A stretch of DNA of 64,000 bases from Streptomyces sp. NBC_00162 (GCF_024611995.1 NZ_CP102509.1:5208001-5272000), one strand, 5' to 3'. Shown: positions 45,088-56,477, counted from the stretch's first letter. Made by a program: numbers and translations. The notes: generated from the sequence alone by a model not told the origin.

Positions 45088-46122
45088 TCACGCCGTGCCC
45101 GACACCCGGCTGTCCGGGGTCTGGGTGCCCGGCAGCTCCTCGCCCGGGACCCGGCGCCGCCGCCGGTGCTTGAGCAGGGCCCAGGGGCCGCGGGCCGCCG
45201 TGACCTCCGTACCCGCCAGGCCGGCCGCGGCCGAGGCGGCCTTGGCCACCGGCAGCATGTCCTCGTCGCGGGACACGTCGAGGCGGTCGGACTCCGGCCA
45301 CAGCCCGAGCGCCGCGCACAGGGTCGGCAGCACGGCCATGGCGGCGGTCGCGTACCCCTCCGCCGACGGGTGGTAGGAGTCCGGGCCGAACATCTCGCGA
45401 GGGTTCGCGGCGAACTCGGGGCCCAGCAGATCTCCCATGGAGACCGTGCGGGCGCCCAGCGCGACCACTCCTATCGTCTGGGCGGCGGCCAGCTGGCGCG
45501 AGACCCGGCGGGCCATCCAGCGCAGCGGCTGGTACACCGGCTCGATCGTGCCCAGGTCCGGGCAGGTGCCGACGACGACCTCGGCGCCCGCGAGCCGCAG
45601 CCGCCGCACGGCCGAGGTCAGGCAGCGCACCGACTGGGTCGGCGGCATCCGCCGCGTCACGTCGTTCGCACCGATCATGATCACGCACACGTCCGGGGGC
45701 GCCGTCCCGGCGTCGGCGGCCCCGTCGATCAGCAGGCTCACCTGCCGGTCCAGGTCGTCCGACATGGCCCCCGACACGGCGACGTTGCGCAGCTCGACCG
45801 GGCGCTCGGCCACCGCCGCCAGCCCGGAGGCCAGCAGGGCCGCCGGGGTCTGGCGGGCCCGCCGTACGCCGAGCCCCGCGGCGGTGGAGTCGCCGAGCAT
45901 GCCCAGGCGCAGCGGCCCCGGGCTCTGTTCCGGCCCGCCGAACTCGCTCCCGTACAGCCCGTCCGCGCGCGGCGGTTCGCCCAGTCCGGTGCCCACCGTC
46001 CGCTTGGCGAACTGCACCTCCGCGAGCACCAGTCCCACCGCGGCGGCCCCGACCAGCCCGAGCCCGCCCCCGCCGTACGCTGCCCCCGCCGCGATCCGGC
46101 GGGCCGTTCTCGCCCTGGACAC
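45088..46122 (-). CDS. Secreted or membrane-anchored SGNH/GDSL hydrolase
   Basis: A 344-residue esterase or lipase. An N-terminal hydrophobic helix (about 12-35) acts as signal or anchor. Block I is LGMLGDSTAAGLG (Ser), block III is IMIGANDVT (Asn), and block V is PDSYHPSAEGY (Asp/His). The Gly block lies in VAVSGAM. The C-terminal 60 residues are basic and probably disordered. The start is GTG at 46122, divergent from cystathionine beta-synthase. Substrate unknown. Confidence 0.88.
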   Translation of the reverse strand: MSRARTARRIAAGAAYGGGGLGLVGAAAVGLVLAEVQFAKRTVGTGLGEPPRADGLYGSEFGGPEQSPGPLRLGMLGDSTAAGLGVRRARQTPAALLASGLAAVAERPVELRNVAVSGAMSDDLDRQVSLLIDGAADAGTAPPDVCVIMIGANDVTRRMPPTQSVRCLTSAVRRLRLAGAEVVVGTCPDLGTIEPVYQPLRWMARRVSRQLAAAQTIGVVALGARTVSMGDLLGPEFAANPREMFGPDSYHPSAEGYATAAMAVLPTLCAALGLWPESDRLDVSRDEDMLPVAKAASAAAGLAGTEVTAARGPWALLKHRRRRRVPGEELPGTQTPDSRVSGTA

Positions 46123-46257
46123 CCTTCAGGCCACCTCGCTCTCGTGCCGGGTCCTTGTTGACCTTCCTGCCCCGTACGGCCGGTCGGCCAATCCCTTTCG
46201 GCATACTCTGGCCCGACCTCCCGGAGAACCCGTGGAGTCCCCTCCTTGGAGAACATG

Positions 46258-47640
46258 GTGCAATTCCACGACTCGATGATCAGCCTCGTCGGCAACACCC
46301 CGCTGGTGAAGCTCAACCGTGTGACCGAAGGCCTCCAGGCCACCGTCCTTGCGAAGGTCGAGTACTTCAATCCCGGCGGATCCGTGAAGGACCGGATCGC
46401 CGTCCGGATGATCGAGGCCGCCGAGCAGAGCGGTGCCCTCAAGCCCGGCGGCACCATCGTGGAGCCCACCAGCGGCAACACCGGTGTAGGACTCGCCATC
46501 GTGGCCCAGCAGAAGGGCTACAAGTGCATCTTCGTCTGCCCTGACAAGGTGTCCATGGACAAGATCAACGTGATGCGCGCGTACGGCGCCGAGGTCGTGG
46601 TCTGCCCGACCGCCGTCGACCCCGAGCACCCGGACTCGTACTACAACGTGTCCGACCGCCTCGCGCGCGAGCCCGGCGCCTGGAAGCCCGACCAGTACAG
46701 CAACCCGAACAACCCCCGTTCGCACTACGAGACCACCGGTCCCGAGCTGTGGGAGCAGACGGACGGGAAGATCACCCACTTCGTCGCGGGCGTCGGCACG
46801 GGCGGCACGATCTCGGGTACGGGCAACTACCTCAAGGAGGTGTCCGGCGGCAAGGTCAAGGTCATCGGCGCCGACCCCGAGGGCTCGGTCTACTCCGGCG
46901 GCTCGGGCCGCCCGTACCTGGTCGAGGGCGTCGGCGAGGACTTCTGGCCGACCGCCTACGACCCGAACGTGACGGACGAGATCATCGCGGTGTCCGACAA
47001 GGACTCCTTCCAGATGACCCGCCGCCTCGCCAAGGAGGAGGGCCTGCTCGTCGGCGGCTCCTGCGGCATGGCGGTCGTCGCGGCGCTGAAGGCCGCCGAG
47101 GGGCTCGGCCCGGACGACGTGGTCGTCGTCCTGCTACCGGACAGCGGCCGCGGCTACCTCAGCAAGATCTTCAGCGACGAGTGGATGGCGGGACACGGCT
47201 TCCTCGAGGAGGCCGGGCCCGCCGCGCGCATCGGCGACGTGCTGAACGACAAGGAGGGCGGCATCCCCTCCCTCGTCCACATGCACCCCGAGGAGACGGT
47301 CGGCGAGGCCATCGAGGTCCTGCGCGAGTACGGCGTCTCGCAGATGCCGATCGTCAAGCCGGGCGCCGGCCACCCGGACGTGATGGCCGCCGAGGTCATC
47401 GGCTCCGTGGTCGAGAAGGAGCTCCTCGCCGCGCTGTTCGCGCAGCGGGCGTCCCTGAACGACCCGCTGGAGAAGCACATGAGCGCCCCGCTGCCGCAGG
47501 TCGGCTCCGGCGAGCCGGTGTCCGAACTGATGGCGGTGCTCGGCGAGGCGGACGCGGCGATCGTGCTGGTGGAGGGCAAGCCGACCGGCGTCGTCAGCCG
47601 CCAGGACCTGCTGGCGTTCCTCGCCAAGGGCGCGAAGTAG
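46258..47640 (+). CDS. Cystathionine beta-synthase
   Basis: A PLP enzyme of the reverse transsulphuration pathway joining serine and homocysteine. The 460-residue protein has PLP Lys in NPGGSVKDRIAV (about 44), the SGNTG loop in EPTSGNTGVGLA and GVGTGGTISGTG, and then a pair of CBS domains (SLVHMHPEETVGEAIEVLRE and the C-terminal half) for allosteric control. GGAG at 46248 favours the GTG at 46258; ATG three bases upstream is possible. Actinobacterial members may also act on O-acetylserine. Confidence 0.93.
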   Translation: MQFHDSMISLVGNTPLVKLNRVTEGLQATVLAKVEYFNPGGSVKDRIAVRMIEAAEQSGALKPGGTIVEPTSGNTGVGLAIVAQQKGYKCIFVCPDKVSMDKINVMRAYGAEVVVCPTAVDPEHPDSYYNVSDRLAREPGAWKPDQYSNPNNPRSHYETTGPELWEQTDGKITHFVAGVGTGGTISGTGNYLKEVSGGKVKVIGADPEGSVYSGGSGRPYLVEGVGEDFWPTAYDPNVTDEIIAVSDKDSFQMTRRLAKEEGLLVGGSCGMAVVAALKAAEGLGPDDVVVVLLPDSGRGYLSKIFSDEWMAGHGFLEEAGPAARIGDVLNDKEGGIPSLVHMHPEETVGEAIEVLREYGVSQMPIVKPGAGHPDVMAAEVIGSVVEKELLAALFAQRASLNDPLEKHMSAPLPQVGSGEPVSELMAVLGEADAAIVLVEGKPTGVVSRQDLLAFLAKGAK

Positions 47641-47855
47641 CCGTTACGGGGCCGTGCACGGGCGTCGCACAAACGGTACGGGCCGGACACGTGACGGCAG
47701 CACCGGCTTAACACGGCTCCGGCACAGTGGTGTTGTCGGCAGGGGCACAAACGCTCCGGCCGGCACCACCGAACGGCGTTGCGTACCTCCGGAGCGGCTC
47801 CCGGATCGCGTGGACGCCACCGGACGCGGACGGCCCTGACCCGGCCCGTGTCCAT

Positions 47856-47910
47856 CGCGGGGACCGCCGTCGTCCCGCCCCCGGGCAACCGGGGTGCGGC
47901 GGTCCCCGCG
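47856..47910. terminator. Long stem-loop between convergent genes
   Basis: CGCGGGGACCGCCG (47856) pairs with CGGCGGTCCCCGCG (47897-47910), with a smaller CCCGG/CCGGG hairpin inside. It is 10 bases beyond the stop of the leftward gene. Confidence 0.7.
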
Positions 47911-47919
47911 CAATCTTCT

Positions 47920-48291
47920 CTAGAGCGTGTCGGCGGATCCCCGCCGCAGGCGCTTGCTCGCGTGGATGAAGTTCACGCCCAGGATGCCGCCCCAGGCGAC
48001 CAGCAGCCCGCTCAGATGCGCCTGCGCGGCCGCGATGGCCGACAGCGGGATCGCCAGCACCAGGGTGATGATGGCGAAGCCGAACCGTTCGCCGAAGTTC
48101 CCGTCCACCGGCTCGGGCCGGCCCCCGCGGGCGTGGAGGAGCCGTTCCTCCGCCAGCCGCCGCCGGACCTGCGTGTCGACCTTCTCGACGAACGAGTCCA
48201 CCAGCGCGGTCTCGTACTCCGGACCCAGCTCCCGCCGGGCGTCCAGCGTGGCGTCGAGTTCCTTCTTCAGCTCTCGGGCGTGGGCGTCCAT
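47920..48291 (-). CDS. Small membrane protein with charged N-terminal helix
   Basis: A 123-residue protein: charged helical N-terminus (ARELKKELDATLDARRELGP, then FVEKVDTQVRRRLAEE), followed by two membrane helices (about 72-90 and 93-110) and a basic tail. No enzyme motif. ATG 48291 has a G-rich ribosome site. The frame is open far upstream, but that part is antisense to the RpiR gene. Conserved position next to cystathionine beta-synthase, from memory of S. coelicolor; function unknown. Confidence 0.75.
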   Translation of the reverse strand: MDAHARELKKELDATLDARRELGPEYETALVDSFVEKVDTQVRRRLAEERLLHARGGRPEPVDGNFGERFGFAIITLVLAIPLSAIAAAQAHLSGLLVAWGGILGVNFIHASKRLRRGSADTL

Positions 48292-48371
48292 CCCCCCACC
48301 GTAGGAAGCGCCCGCAGGCCCCCGCACTGGGGCTAGCCCCCGTATCCGCATGACGGGCGCGGCTTGCCGAG

Positions 48372-48389
48372 CTGCATAACCACATGCAG
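48372..48389. promoter_or_regulatory. Possible operator upstream of the RpiR-type regulator
   Basis: CTGCAT and ATGCAG arms are separated by 6 bases, about 45 bases before the regulator start. Candidate autoregulatory site only. Confidence 0.3.
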
Positions 48390-48433
48390 AGTGCTCGGTG
48401 ACTGAATATCTCACCGGGACGGAGGGGACGGGA

Positions 48434-49276
48434 ATGAGCGACAGCCCGGCCGCGCGGCTGCAGAAGCTGTTCGAGGGGCACCGGCTGACGCCGACCCAGC
48501 GGCGGATCGCGCACTGCATGGTGCGCGGAGCGGCGGAGGTGCCCTTCCTGTCGAGCGTGGAGCTCGCCGACCTGGCCGGGGTGAGCCAGCCGTCGGTGAC
48601 CCGGTTCGCGGTGGCGCTGGGCTTCGACGGGTATCCCGCCCTGCGCCGGCACCTGCGCGAGGTGGCCCCCGCCGAGCGGGCGGACACCGTGCACGAGGAC
48701 GCGTACAACGAGTACCAGCAGGCGGTCCAGGGCGAGATCGACAACCTGCGGCAGCTCGCGGCGATGCTCGCCGACCCCTCGCCGGTCCAGGAGGCGGGGC
48801 GGCTGCTGGCCGCCTCGACCCCGCTGCCGGTGCTGGGGCTGCGGGCCGCGTCCTCGCAGGCGCGCGGGTTCGCGTACTTCGCCGCCAAGGTGCACCCGGA
48901 CGTCCGTCTCCTCGACGAGGGCGGCTCGATGATGGAGGACCGCATCGACGCCGCCGCCGGCGCGGGGGCCTCGGCGCTGCTCTGCTTCGCGCTGCCCCGC
49001 CATCCCCGGGAAGTCGTGGACGCGCTGGAGCGCTCCCGGCGGGCCGGGCTGGCCGTGGTGACGGTCGCGGACTCGGCCTTCGCCCCGGTGGCCCGCCACT
49101 CGGACCTGCTGATCCCGGCGCCGGTCGGGACCGGGCTGGCCTTCGACACGGCGTGTGCGCCGATGCTGCTGGGCCGGGTGCTGCTGGAGGCGATGGCGGA
49201 CGCGCTCCCGGACGCGCAGGCCCGCCTGGAGGCCTTCGACGCCAGGGCCGCCGCCCGAGGCCTCTTCGTGGAGTGA
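48434..49276 (+). CDS. MurR/RpiR-family transcriptional regulator
   Basis: A 280-residue regulator. The N-terminal winged helix-turn-helix has LTPTQRRIAHCMV and VELADLAGVSQPSVTRFAVALGFDGYPALR. The C-terminal half is a SIS sugar-phosphate-binding domain (VLGLRAASSQARGFAYFAAK, LLCFALPRHPREVVDALE). GGAGGGG at 48421 fixes ATG 48434; the GTG at 48398 is less well placed. Its proximity to the hut genes makes it a candidate histidine-catabolism regulator, but sugar-phosphate sensing is the family norm. Confidence 0.88.
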   Translation: MSDSPAARLQKLFEGHRLTPTQRRIAHCMVRGAAEVPFLSSVELADLAGVSQPSVTRFAVALGFDGYPALRRHLREVAPAERADTVHEDAYNEYQQAVQGEIDNLRQLAAMLADPSPVQEAGRLLAASTPLPVLGLRAASSQARGFAYFAAKVHPDVRLLDEGGSMMEDRIDAAAGAGASALLCFALPRHPREVVDALERSRRAGLAVVTVADSAFAPVARHSDLLIPAPVGTGLAFDTACAPMLLGRVLLEAMADALPDAQARLEAFDARAAARGLFVE

Positions 49277-49292
49277 CGTATGCGGCGCCGAT

Positions 49293-49386
49293 GCGGGGGC
49301 TCCGCCCCCGGACCCCCGCGCCTCAAACTCCCCCCGCTACCGCTGGGAGGTGCCCCCAGGCGGGGCTGGATTTTGGCTGAGCTGGG
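49293..49386 (-). repeat. Dispersed Streptomyces-type intergenic repeat, copy A
   Basis: Read on the minus strand it runs CCAGCCCCGCC, an inserted GCACCTCCCAGCGGTAGC-type hairpin, GTTTGAGGCGCGGGGGTC, then GGGGGCGGAGCCCCC. The same blocks recur in copies B and C. It is non-coding and lies just after the RpiR gene. Confidence 0.75.
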
Positions 49387-49416
49387 CTCGAAGGTGCCGC
49401 CCGGCGGGCTGGATAG

Positions 49417-49498
49417 CCGCGCAGCGGCAATTTCAGCCTCGCCGGCGTTTGAGGCGCGGGCGCGGAGCGCCGTACGGGGTCTGGGGCGGAGCCCCGGG
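49417..49498 (+). repeat. Dispersed Streptomyces-type intergenic repeat, copy B
   Basis: CGCGCAGCGGCAAT, then CGCCGGCGTTTGAGGCGCGG, an extra 17-base GC-rich insertion, and GGGGTCTGGGGCGGAGCCCC. Opposite orientation to copy A, with 30 bases between them. Confidence 0.8.
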
Positions 49499-49545
49499 AA
49501 ACGGTGAAAGGGCGGGGCGGGGAGAGTCTCCGCGCAGCGGCGGGC

Positions 49546-50907
49546 CTACAGCAGCGCGTCCCGGAGCGCGCCGCCTGCCTCGGCCACGATCTCGGCCAGG
49601 CCCTGCGCCGGCCTGGCAAGGCTGAAGTGGACCTCGCCCTCCGGGGTCACCGTGAAGCCGTGGATCGGCGGGCGGGGGAGGCTGTTGTAGCCGTAGTGGG
49701 CGGTGAAGAAGTACGCGCCCGTGTCCGGTACGCCGATCAGGTCGCCGGGGGCGAGCAGCGGCAGCTCCCGGGCCGTCGCGAGCAGGTCCCCCGCGAAGCA
49801 GGCCGGGCCCGCGATGTCCTGGGCCACCGGGTCGCCGTCCTTCGGGGTGCCCTTCGCGTCGTACGGCAGGATCCGCAGCGGCCACGCCGCCGGGGCGTAC
49901 ACCGTGCGGGTCGCCAGCTGGACCCCCGCGTGGGTGAGGGCGATCGGGCGGGAGCCGGCGGCCTTGGTGTACTCGACGCGGGCGACGACCAGCCCGTGCT
50001 TGCCGAGCAGGGACCGGCCGAACTCCGTGACCAGGCCGTACGAGCCGTCGAAGAGGCCGGGTACCGCCCCGCGCAGGGCGGCCACGTACTGCGCGTACGT
50101 CGGGGTCTGCTCGTCCGAGGCGAAGTTCACCGGCAGGCCGCCGCCGATGTCGAGGGTGTCGACCTGGCGGCGCCCGGCCGCCGCGTTGATCTCCTCGGCC
50201 AGCGCGTGCAGTTCCCGTACGCCCTCGGCGATCAGCGGCAGCGGGACGCCCTGCGAGCCCGAGTGGATGTGCAGCCGGGTCAGCCACGGGCGGTCCAGAT
50301 ACGCCCGTACCAGCCATGCGCGGGCGCCCGGGTCGCGCAGCGCGATCCCGAACTTCGAGGTCGCGGTGGCCGTGGACAGGGCGTCGATGGTGCCCGCCCC
50401 CGTCTGCGGGTTGATCCGTACGCCGACCGGGGACCGGGTGGGCGCCGCGGCGACCAGCGCGTCGAGCCGCTCCAGCTCCTGCCGGTTGTCGGCGTTGACG
50501 GCGATGCCCAGGGCCAGGGCCTCGCGCAGTTCGGCCGCCGTCTTGGCGGGGGAGTCCAGAACGGTCCGCTCCGCCTCCACCCCGGCCGCCCGGGCCAGCG
50601 CCAGCTCGCCGGGACCGGCCACCTCGCAGCCGAGCCCGGCGCCGGCCAGCAGCCGCAGCACCGGGACGAGCGGGGCGGCCTTGACCGCGAAGGCGTGCAG
50701 GACGGGGGTGCCGGGCGCCAGTGCGGCCGCGAAGGCGGCGGTCAGGGCGGCGGCCGAGGCCCGGATCCCGGCCGTGTCCAGCAGGCAGACCAGGGGCTCC
50801 GCGCTCTCGGCGTCGCCGACGAGACCCTGCTCGACGGCGGCCCGTACGGCCAGATCGCGGCGCGCGGCGGCGCCTCGCGTGTCCATGTCGGCAGCCATGC
50901 CCGCCAT
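49546..50907 (-). CDS. PLP-dependent decarboxylase-like protein (DapDC/ODC fold III)
   Basis: A 453-residue protein with an alanine-racemase-like barrel and C-terminal beta domain. PLP Lys lies in HAFAVKAAPLVPVLR, stacking His in HIHSGSQG, the phosphate Gly loop in LDIGGGLPVNF, and EFGR replaces the usual EPGR. The second active-site motif reads GPACFAGDLL where diaminopimelate decarboxylases have CESGD, so the Cys and Asp remain but the substrate-contacting Glu is gone. VLDSPAKT also replaces the usual GNNKS. It is probably a related enzyme with a different substrate. Divergent from hutU. Confidence 0.83.
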   Translation of the reverse strand: MAGMAADMDTRGAAARRDLAVRAAVEQGLVGDAESAEPLVCLLDTAGIRASAAALTAAFAAALAPGTPVLHAFAVKAAPLVPVLRLLAGAGLGCEVAGPGELALARAAGVEAERTVLDSPAKTAAELREALALGIAVNADNRQELERLDALVAAAPTRSPVGVRINPQTGAGTIDALSTATATSKFGIALRDPGARAWLVRAYLDRPWLTRLHIHSGSQGVPLPLIAEGVRELHALAEEINAAAGRRQVDTLDIGGGLPVNFASDEQTPTYAQYVAALRGAVPGLFDGSYGLVTEFGRSLLGKHGLVVARVEYTKAAGSRPIALTHAGVQLATRTVYAPAAWPLRILPYDAKGTPKDGDPVAQDIAGPACFAGDLLATARELPLLAPGDLIGVPDTGAYFFTAHYGYNSLPRPPIHGFTVTPEGEVHFSLARPAQGLAEIVAEAGGALRDALL

Positions 50908-50941
50908 CCCATCATCCGACGGAGCGGCCCGCAGCTGTTGA

Positions 50942-50979
50942 CTGAATCTATTCAGGACGTCAGGATGTGAATAGATTGA
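50942..50979. promoter_or_regulatory. Paired inverted motif in the hut divergent promoter
   Basis: CTGAATCTATTCAG (50942-50955) is itself palindromic. TGAATAGATTGA (50968-50979) repeats it in inverse orientation at 11 of 12 positions. A TTGACT (50938) with CAGGAT (50961) at 17 bp could be the hutU promoter. The arrangement suits a dimeric repressor controlling both directions. Confidence 0.5.
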
Positions 50980-51002
50980 CCAACATCGGAGGAGGCACCG
51001 CC

Positions 51003-52663
<1,661 letters not shown>

Positions 52664-52667
<4 letters not shown>

Positions 52668-53869
52668 CCTTCCACGAGATGTGGGCCGATCTCGCACCCA
52701 TCGGCAGGAACGCCGACACCGGCGGGTACCGCCGGTACGCCTGGAGCGGGGCCGACGCCGACTGCCGGACCTGGTTCCAGGAGCAGGCCGAGTCGCGCGG
52801 GCTGACGTACGAGACCGACCGCAACGGCAACCAGTGGGCCTGGCTCGGCGACCCCCTCGCGGGGGACGCCGTGGTCACCGGCTCGCACCTGGACTCCGTC
52901 CCCGACGGCGGAGCCTTCGACGGCCCCCTCGGGGTGGTGTCCTCCTTCGCGGCCCTGGACGAACTCCGCAGGAGGGGCGCGGAGTTCGCCAGGCCACTTG
53001 CCATCACCAACTTCGGTGACGAGGAAGGGGCCCGCTTCGGGCTCGCCTGCGTCGGCTCCCGGCTCGCCGCCGGACAGCTGACCAAGGAGAAGGCGTACGA
53101 GCTCCGCGACGCCGACGGCATCGGCCTGCCCCGGGCCATGGAGGCCGCCGGATACGACCCCGAGACCATCGGGGCGGACCCCGAACGCCTGGGCCGGATC
53201 GGCGCCTTCGTCGAACTGCACGTGGAGCAGGGCCGGGCCCTGGACCTGAGCGGGGACCGCGTCGGCATCGCCTCCGCGATCTGGCCGCACGGCCGGTGGC
53301 GGTTCGACTTCCACGGCGAGGCCAACCACGCGGGCACCACCCGCCTGGTGGACCGCCGCGACCCGATGCTCACGTACGCGGCGACCGTGCTGGCCGCCCG
53401 TACCGAGGCGGCCCTCGCCGGGGCCGTGGCCACCTTCGGGAAGATCTCGGTCGAGCCCAACGGGGTCAACGCCATCCCCTCGCTCGTGCGCGGCTGGCTC
53501 GACTCGCGCGCCGCCGACCAGGCCACCCTCGACACGGTCGTCACCGCCATCGAGAAGGCCGCCCGCGAGCGCGCCGACCAGGACGGCATCGATCTCGGGA
53601 TCGTCCGGGAGTCCTTCACCCCGGTCGTCGAGTTCGAGCACGCCCTGCGCGACGAGATGAACCGGATCCTGGGCGGGGCCGTCCCCGTCCTCGGTACCGG
53701 GGCGGGACACGACGCCGGAATCCTCTCCGCGGCCGTCCCGACCGCGATGCTGTTCGTACGGAACCCCACCGGCGTCTCCCACTCCCCGAAGGAGTTCGCC
53801 GCCGAGGACGACTGCGTCGCCGGAGTCCTCGCCCTCGCCGACGTACTGGAAGGTCTCGCGTGCCGGTGA
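52664..53869 (+). CDS. M20-family amidohydrolase (allantoate amidohydrolase-like) in hut operon
   Basis: A 401-residue zinc or manganese amidohydrolase. Metal and catalytic residues appear in [36 protein letters not shown] and [10 protein letters not shown], and the lid domain in [17 protein letters not shown] and GVNAIPS, with [14 protein letters not shown] near the end. Family members hydrolyse allantoate, N-carbamoyl or N-formyl amino acids. Sited between hutU and hutF with overlapping frames, it is the natural candidate for deformylating N-formylglutamate, because no HutG is present here. That role is inference. Confidence 0.9.
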
Positions 53870-55197
53870 AGACGTTTTGGCTGGAGCACGCCTGGCTCGG
53901 CACCCTTGTCGAGCCGGGCGTCGCCCTGGACGTACACGACGGCCGGATCGCCGCGCTGCGCACCGGCGTCGGCGCCCCGCCGCCCGGCGCGGAGATCCTG
54001 CGCGGCCTGACCCTCCCGGGCCTGGCCAACGCGCACAGCCACGCCTTCCACCGCGCCCTGCGGTCCACCGTCCAGGTCGGCTCGGGCACCTTCTGGACCT
54101 GGCGCGACGTCATGTACAAGGTCGCCCAGAACCTCACCCCCGACACCTACTTCGCGCTCGCCCGGGCCGTGTACGCCGAGATGGCGCTGGCGGGCATCAC
54201 GAACGTCGGCGAGTTCCACTACGTCCACCACGCCCCGGGCGGCGCCCCCTACGCCGACCCGAACGCGATGGGCGAGGCCCTGATCGAGGCCGCCGCCGCG
54301 GCCGGAATCCGGATCACCCTCCTCGACACCGCCTACCTCTCGGCGGGCTTCGGACAGGCGCCCAACCCGCACCAGCTGCGCTTCTCCGACGGCACCGCCG
54401 AGGCGTGGGCGGAGCGGGCGAGCGCGCTGAAGCCCCGCGAACACGCCCTGATCGGCGCCGCCGTCCACTCGGTGCGCGCCGTCCCGGCCGACCAGCTGGC
54501 CACCGTCGCCGCCTGGGCCCAGGAGCGCCGAGCGCCCCTGCACGTCCACCTCTCGGAGCAGACCGCCGAGAACGACGCCTGCCAGGCCGCGCACGGCCGG
54601 ACCCCGACGCAGCTCCTCGCCGACCACGGCGTGCTCGGCCCGCGCACCACCGGCGTCCACAACACGCACCTGACCGATGCGGACATCGCCCTCCTCGGCG
54701 GCACCACCACCGGCACGTGCATGTGCCCCACCACGGAACGCGACCTCGCCGACGGCATCGGCCCGGCGACCCGCCTCCAGCACGAGGGCAGCCCGCTCTC
54801 CCTCGGCAGCGACAGCCACGCGGTCATCGACCTGCTCGAAGAGGCCCGTGCGATGGAGCTCAACGAGCGGCTGCGCAGCCGCACCCGGGGCCACTGGACG
54901 GCGAACGCCCTGCTCACGGCCGCCACCGCCGACGGCCACGCGGCCCTCGGCCGTCCCGAGGCGGGCCGCCTGGAGCCGGGCGCGCTCGCGGACTTCACCA
55001 CGATCGCGCTGGACTCCGTCCGGACGGCGGGCGCGCTGCCGCGGCTCGGCGCGGAGACGGCGGTGTTCGCCGCCACGGCCGCCGATGTCCGCCACACGGT
55101 GGTGGGCGGCCGCCACGTGGTCCGCGACGGCGCCCACGCCCAGGTCGAGGACGTTCCGTCCGCCCTCGCCTCCGCCATCGCAGCCCTCCGCGGCTGA
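53860..55197 (+). CDS. hutF: N-formimidoyl-L-glutamate deiminase
   Basis: Removes ammonia from formiminoglutamate to give N-formylglutamate in the five-step histidine pathway. The 445-residue amidohydrolase has [11 protein letters not shown] (HxH metal site), [29 protein letters not shown] and [22 protein letters not shown] at 53848 favours GTG 53860, giving a 10-base overlap; GTG 53866 would give the common 4-base overlap. Copy C of the dispersed repeat lies between this gene and hutI. Confidence 0.92.
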   Translation: MPVKTFWLEHAWLGTLVEPGVALDVHDGRIAALRTGVGAPPPGAEILRGLTLPGLANAHSHAFHRALRSTVQVGSGTFWTWRDVMYKVAQNLTPDTYFALARAVYAEMALAGITNVGEFHYVHHAPGGAPYADPNAMGEALIEAAAAAGIRITLLDTAYLSAGFGQAPNPHQLRFSDGTAEAWAERASALKPREHALIGAAVHSVRAVPADQLATVAAWAQERRAPLHVHLSEQTAENDACQAAHGRTPTQLLADHGVLGPRTTGVHNTHLTDADIALLGGTTTGTCMCPTTERDLADGIGPATRLQHEGSPLSLGSDSHAVIDLLEEARAMELNERLRSRTRGHWTANALLTAATADGHAALGRPEAGRLEPGALADFTTIALDSVRTAGALPRLGAETAVFAATAADVRHTVVGGRHVVRDGAHAQVEDVPSALASAIAALRG

Positions 55198-55206
55198 CCG
55201 ATACGG

Positions 55207-55283
55207 CGCTCCGCGGCAATCCAGCCCAGCCCAAACCAGCCCCGCCGGCGTTTGAGGCGCGGGGTCTGGGGCGGAGCCCCAGG
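55207..55283 (+). repeat. Dispersed Streptomyces-type intergenic repeat, copy C
   Basis: CCGCGGCAAT, CCAGCCCCGCCGGCG, TTTGAGGCGCGGGGTC, then TGGGGCGGAGCCCCA. It is the same orientation as copy B. It fills most of the 101-base hutF-hutI gap and ends 15 bases before the hutI ATG. Confidence 0.85.
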
Positions 55284-55298
55284 AAACCGAGAGGAACC

Positions 55299-56477
55299 AT
55301 GACCACCACCGTCATCACCAACATCGGCAGCCTCGTCACCAACGACCCCGCCCTCGGCGACGGCAGCCCCCTCGGCCTGATCCGGGACGCCGCCGTCGTC
55401 ATCGACGGCGACAAGGTCGCCTGGGTCGGCTCCGCCGCCGACGCCCCGGCCGCCGACACCGCGTTCGACGCGACCGGCCGGGCCGTCATCCCCGGCTTCG
55501 TCGACTCCCACTCGCACCTGGTCTTCGCCGGCGACCGCACCGCCGAGTTCAACGCCCGGATGTCCGGCCGCAGCTACTCCGCCGGAGGCATCCGCACCAC
55601 CGTCGCCGCCACCCGCGCGGCCACCGACGCCGAGCTCGAGGCCAACCTGGTGCGCCACCTCGACGAGGCCCGCCGCCAGGGCACCACCACCTTCGAGACC
55701 AAGTCCGGCTACGGGCTCACCACCGCCGACGAGGCCCGCGCCCTGCGCATCGCCGCCGCGCACACCGAGGAGGTCACCTACCTCGGCGCGCACATCGTGT
55801 CCCCCGACTACGCCGAGGACCCGGCCGGCTACGTCGACCTCGTGACCGGCGAGATGCTGGCCGCCTGCGCCCCGTACGCCCGCTGGGTGGACGTCTTCTG
55901 CGAGAAGGGCGCCTTCGACGGGGACCAGGCCCGCGCCATCCTCACCGCGGGCGCCGCGGCCGGGCTGATCCCGCGCGTCCACGCCAACCAGCTCTCGTAC
56001 GGCCCCGGCGTGCAGCTCGCCGTCGAGCTGGAGGCCGCCTCCGCCGACCACTGCACCCACCTCACCGACGCAGACGTCGACGCCCTGGCCCAGGCGGCCG
56101 CCACCACGGTCGCCACCCTGCTGCCCGGCGCCGAGTTCTCCACCCGCGCCCAGTGGCCCGACGCACGCCGCCTGATCGACGCCGGCGCCACCGTCGCCCT
56201 GTCCACGGACTGCAACCCCGGCTCCTCCTACACCAGTTCCATGCCGTTCTGCATCGCCCTCGCCGTCCGCGACATGCGGATGACCCCCGACGAGGCCCTC
56301 TGGTCGGCCACCGCCGGCGGCGCGCGCGCCCTGCGCCGTACCGACATCGGCGCCGTCACCCCCGGAGCCCGCGCCGATCTGGCCCTCCTCGACGCGCCCA
56401 GCCACGTCCACCTCGCCTACCGCCCGGGTGTCCCGCTCGTTTCCGGCGTGTGGCAGCGGGGTGTCCGCGTGCACTGA
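55299..56477 (+). CDS. hutI: Imidazolonepropionase
   Basis: Hydrolyses imidazolone propionate to formiminoglutamate. The 392-residue amidohydrolase has [16 protein letters not shown] (HxH), the substrate loop [29 protein letters not shown] and [24 protein letters not shown] lies before ATG 55299. It is the last hut gene of this run and is out of pathway order, after hutF. Confidence 0.96.
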   Translation: MTTTVITNIGSLVTNDPALGDGSPLGLIRDAAVVIDGDKVAWVGSAADAPAADTAFDATGRAVIPGFVDSHSHLVFAGDRTAEFNARMSGRSYSAGGIRTTVAATRAATDAELEANLVRHLDEARRQGTTTFETKSGYGLTTADEARALRIAAAHTEEVTYLGAHIVSPDYAEDPAGYVDLVTGEMLAACAPYARWVDVFCEKGAFDGDQARAILTAGAAAGLIPRVHANQLSYGPGVQLAVELEAASADHCTHLTDADVDALAQAAATTVATLLPGAEFSTRAQWPDARRLIDAGATVALSTDCNPGSSYTSSMPFCIALAVRDMRMTPDEALWSATAGGARALRRTDIGAVTPGARADLALLDAPSHVHLAYRPGVPLVSGVWQRGVRVH

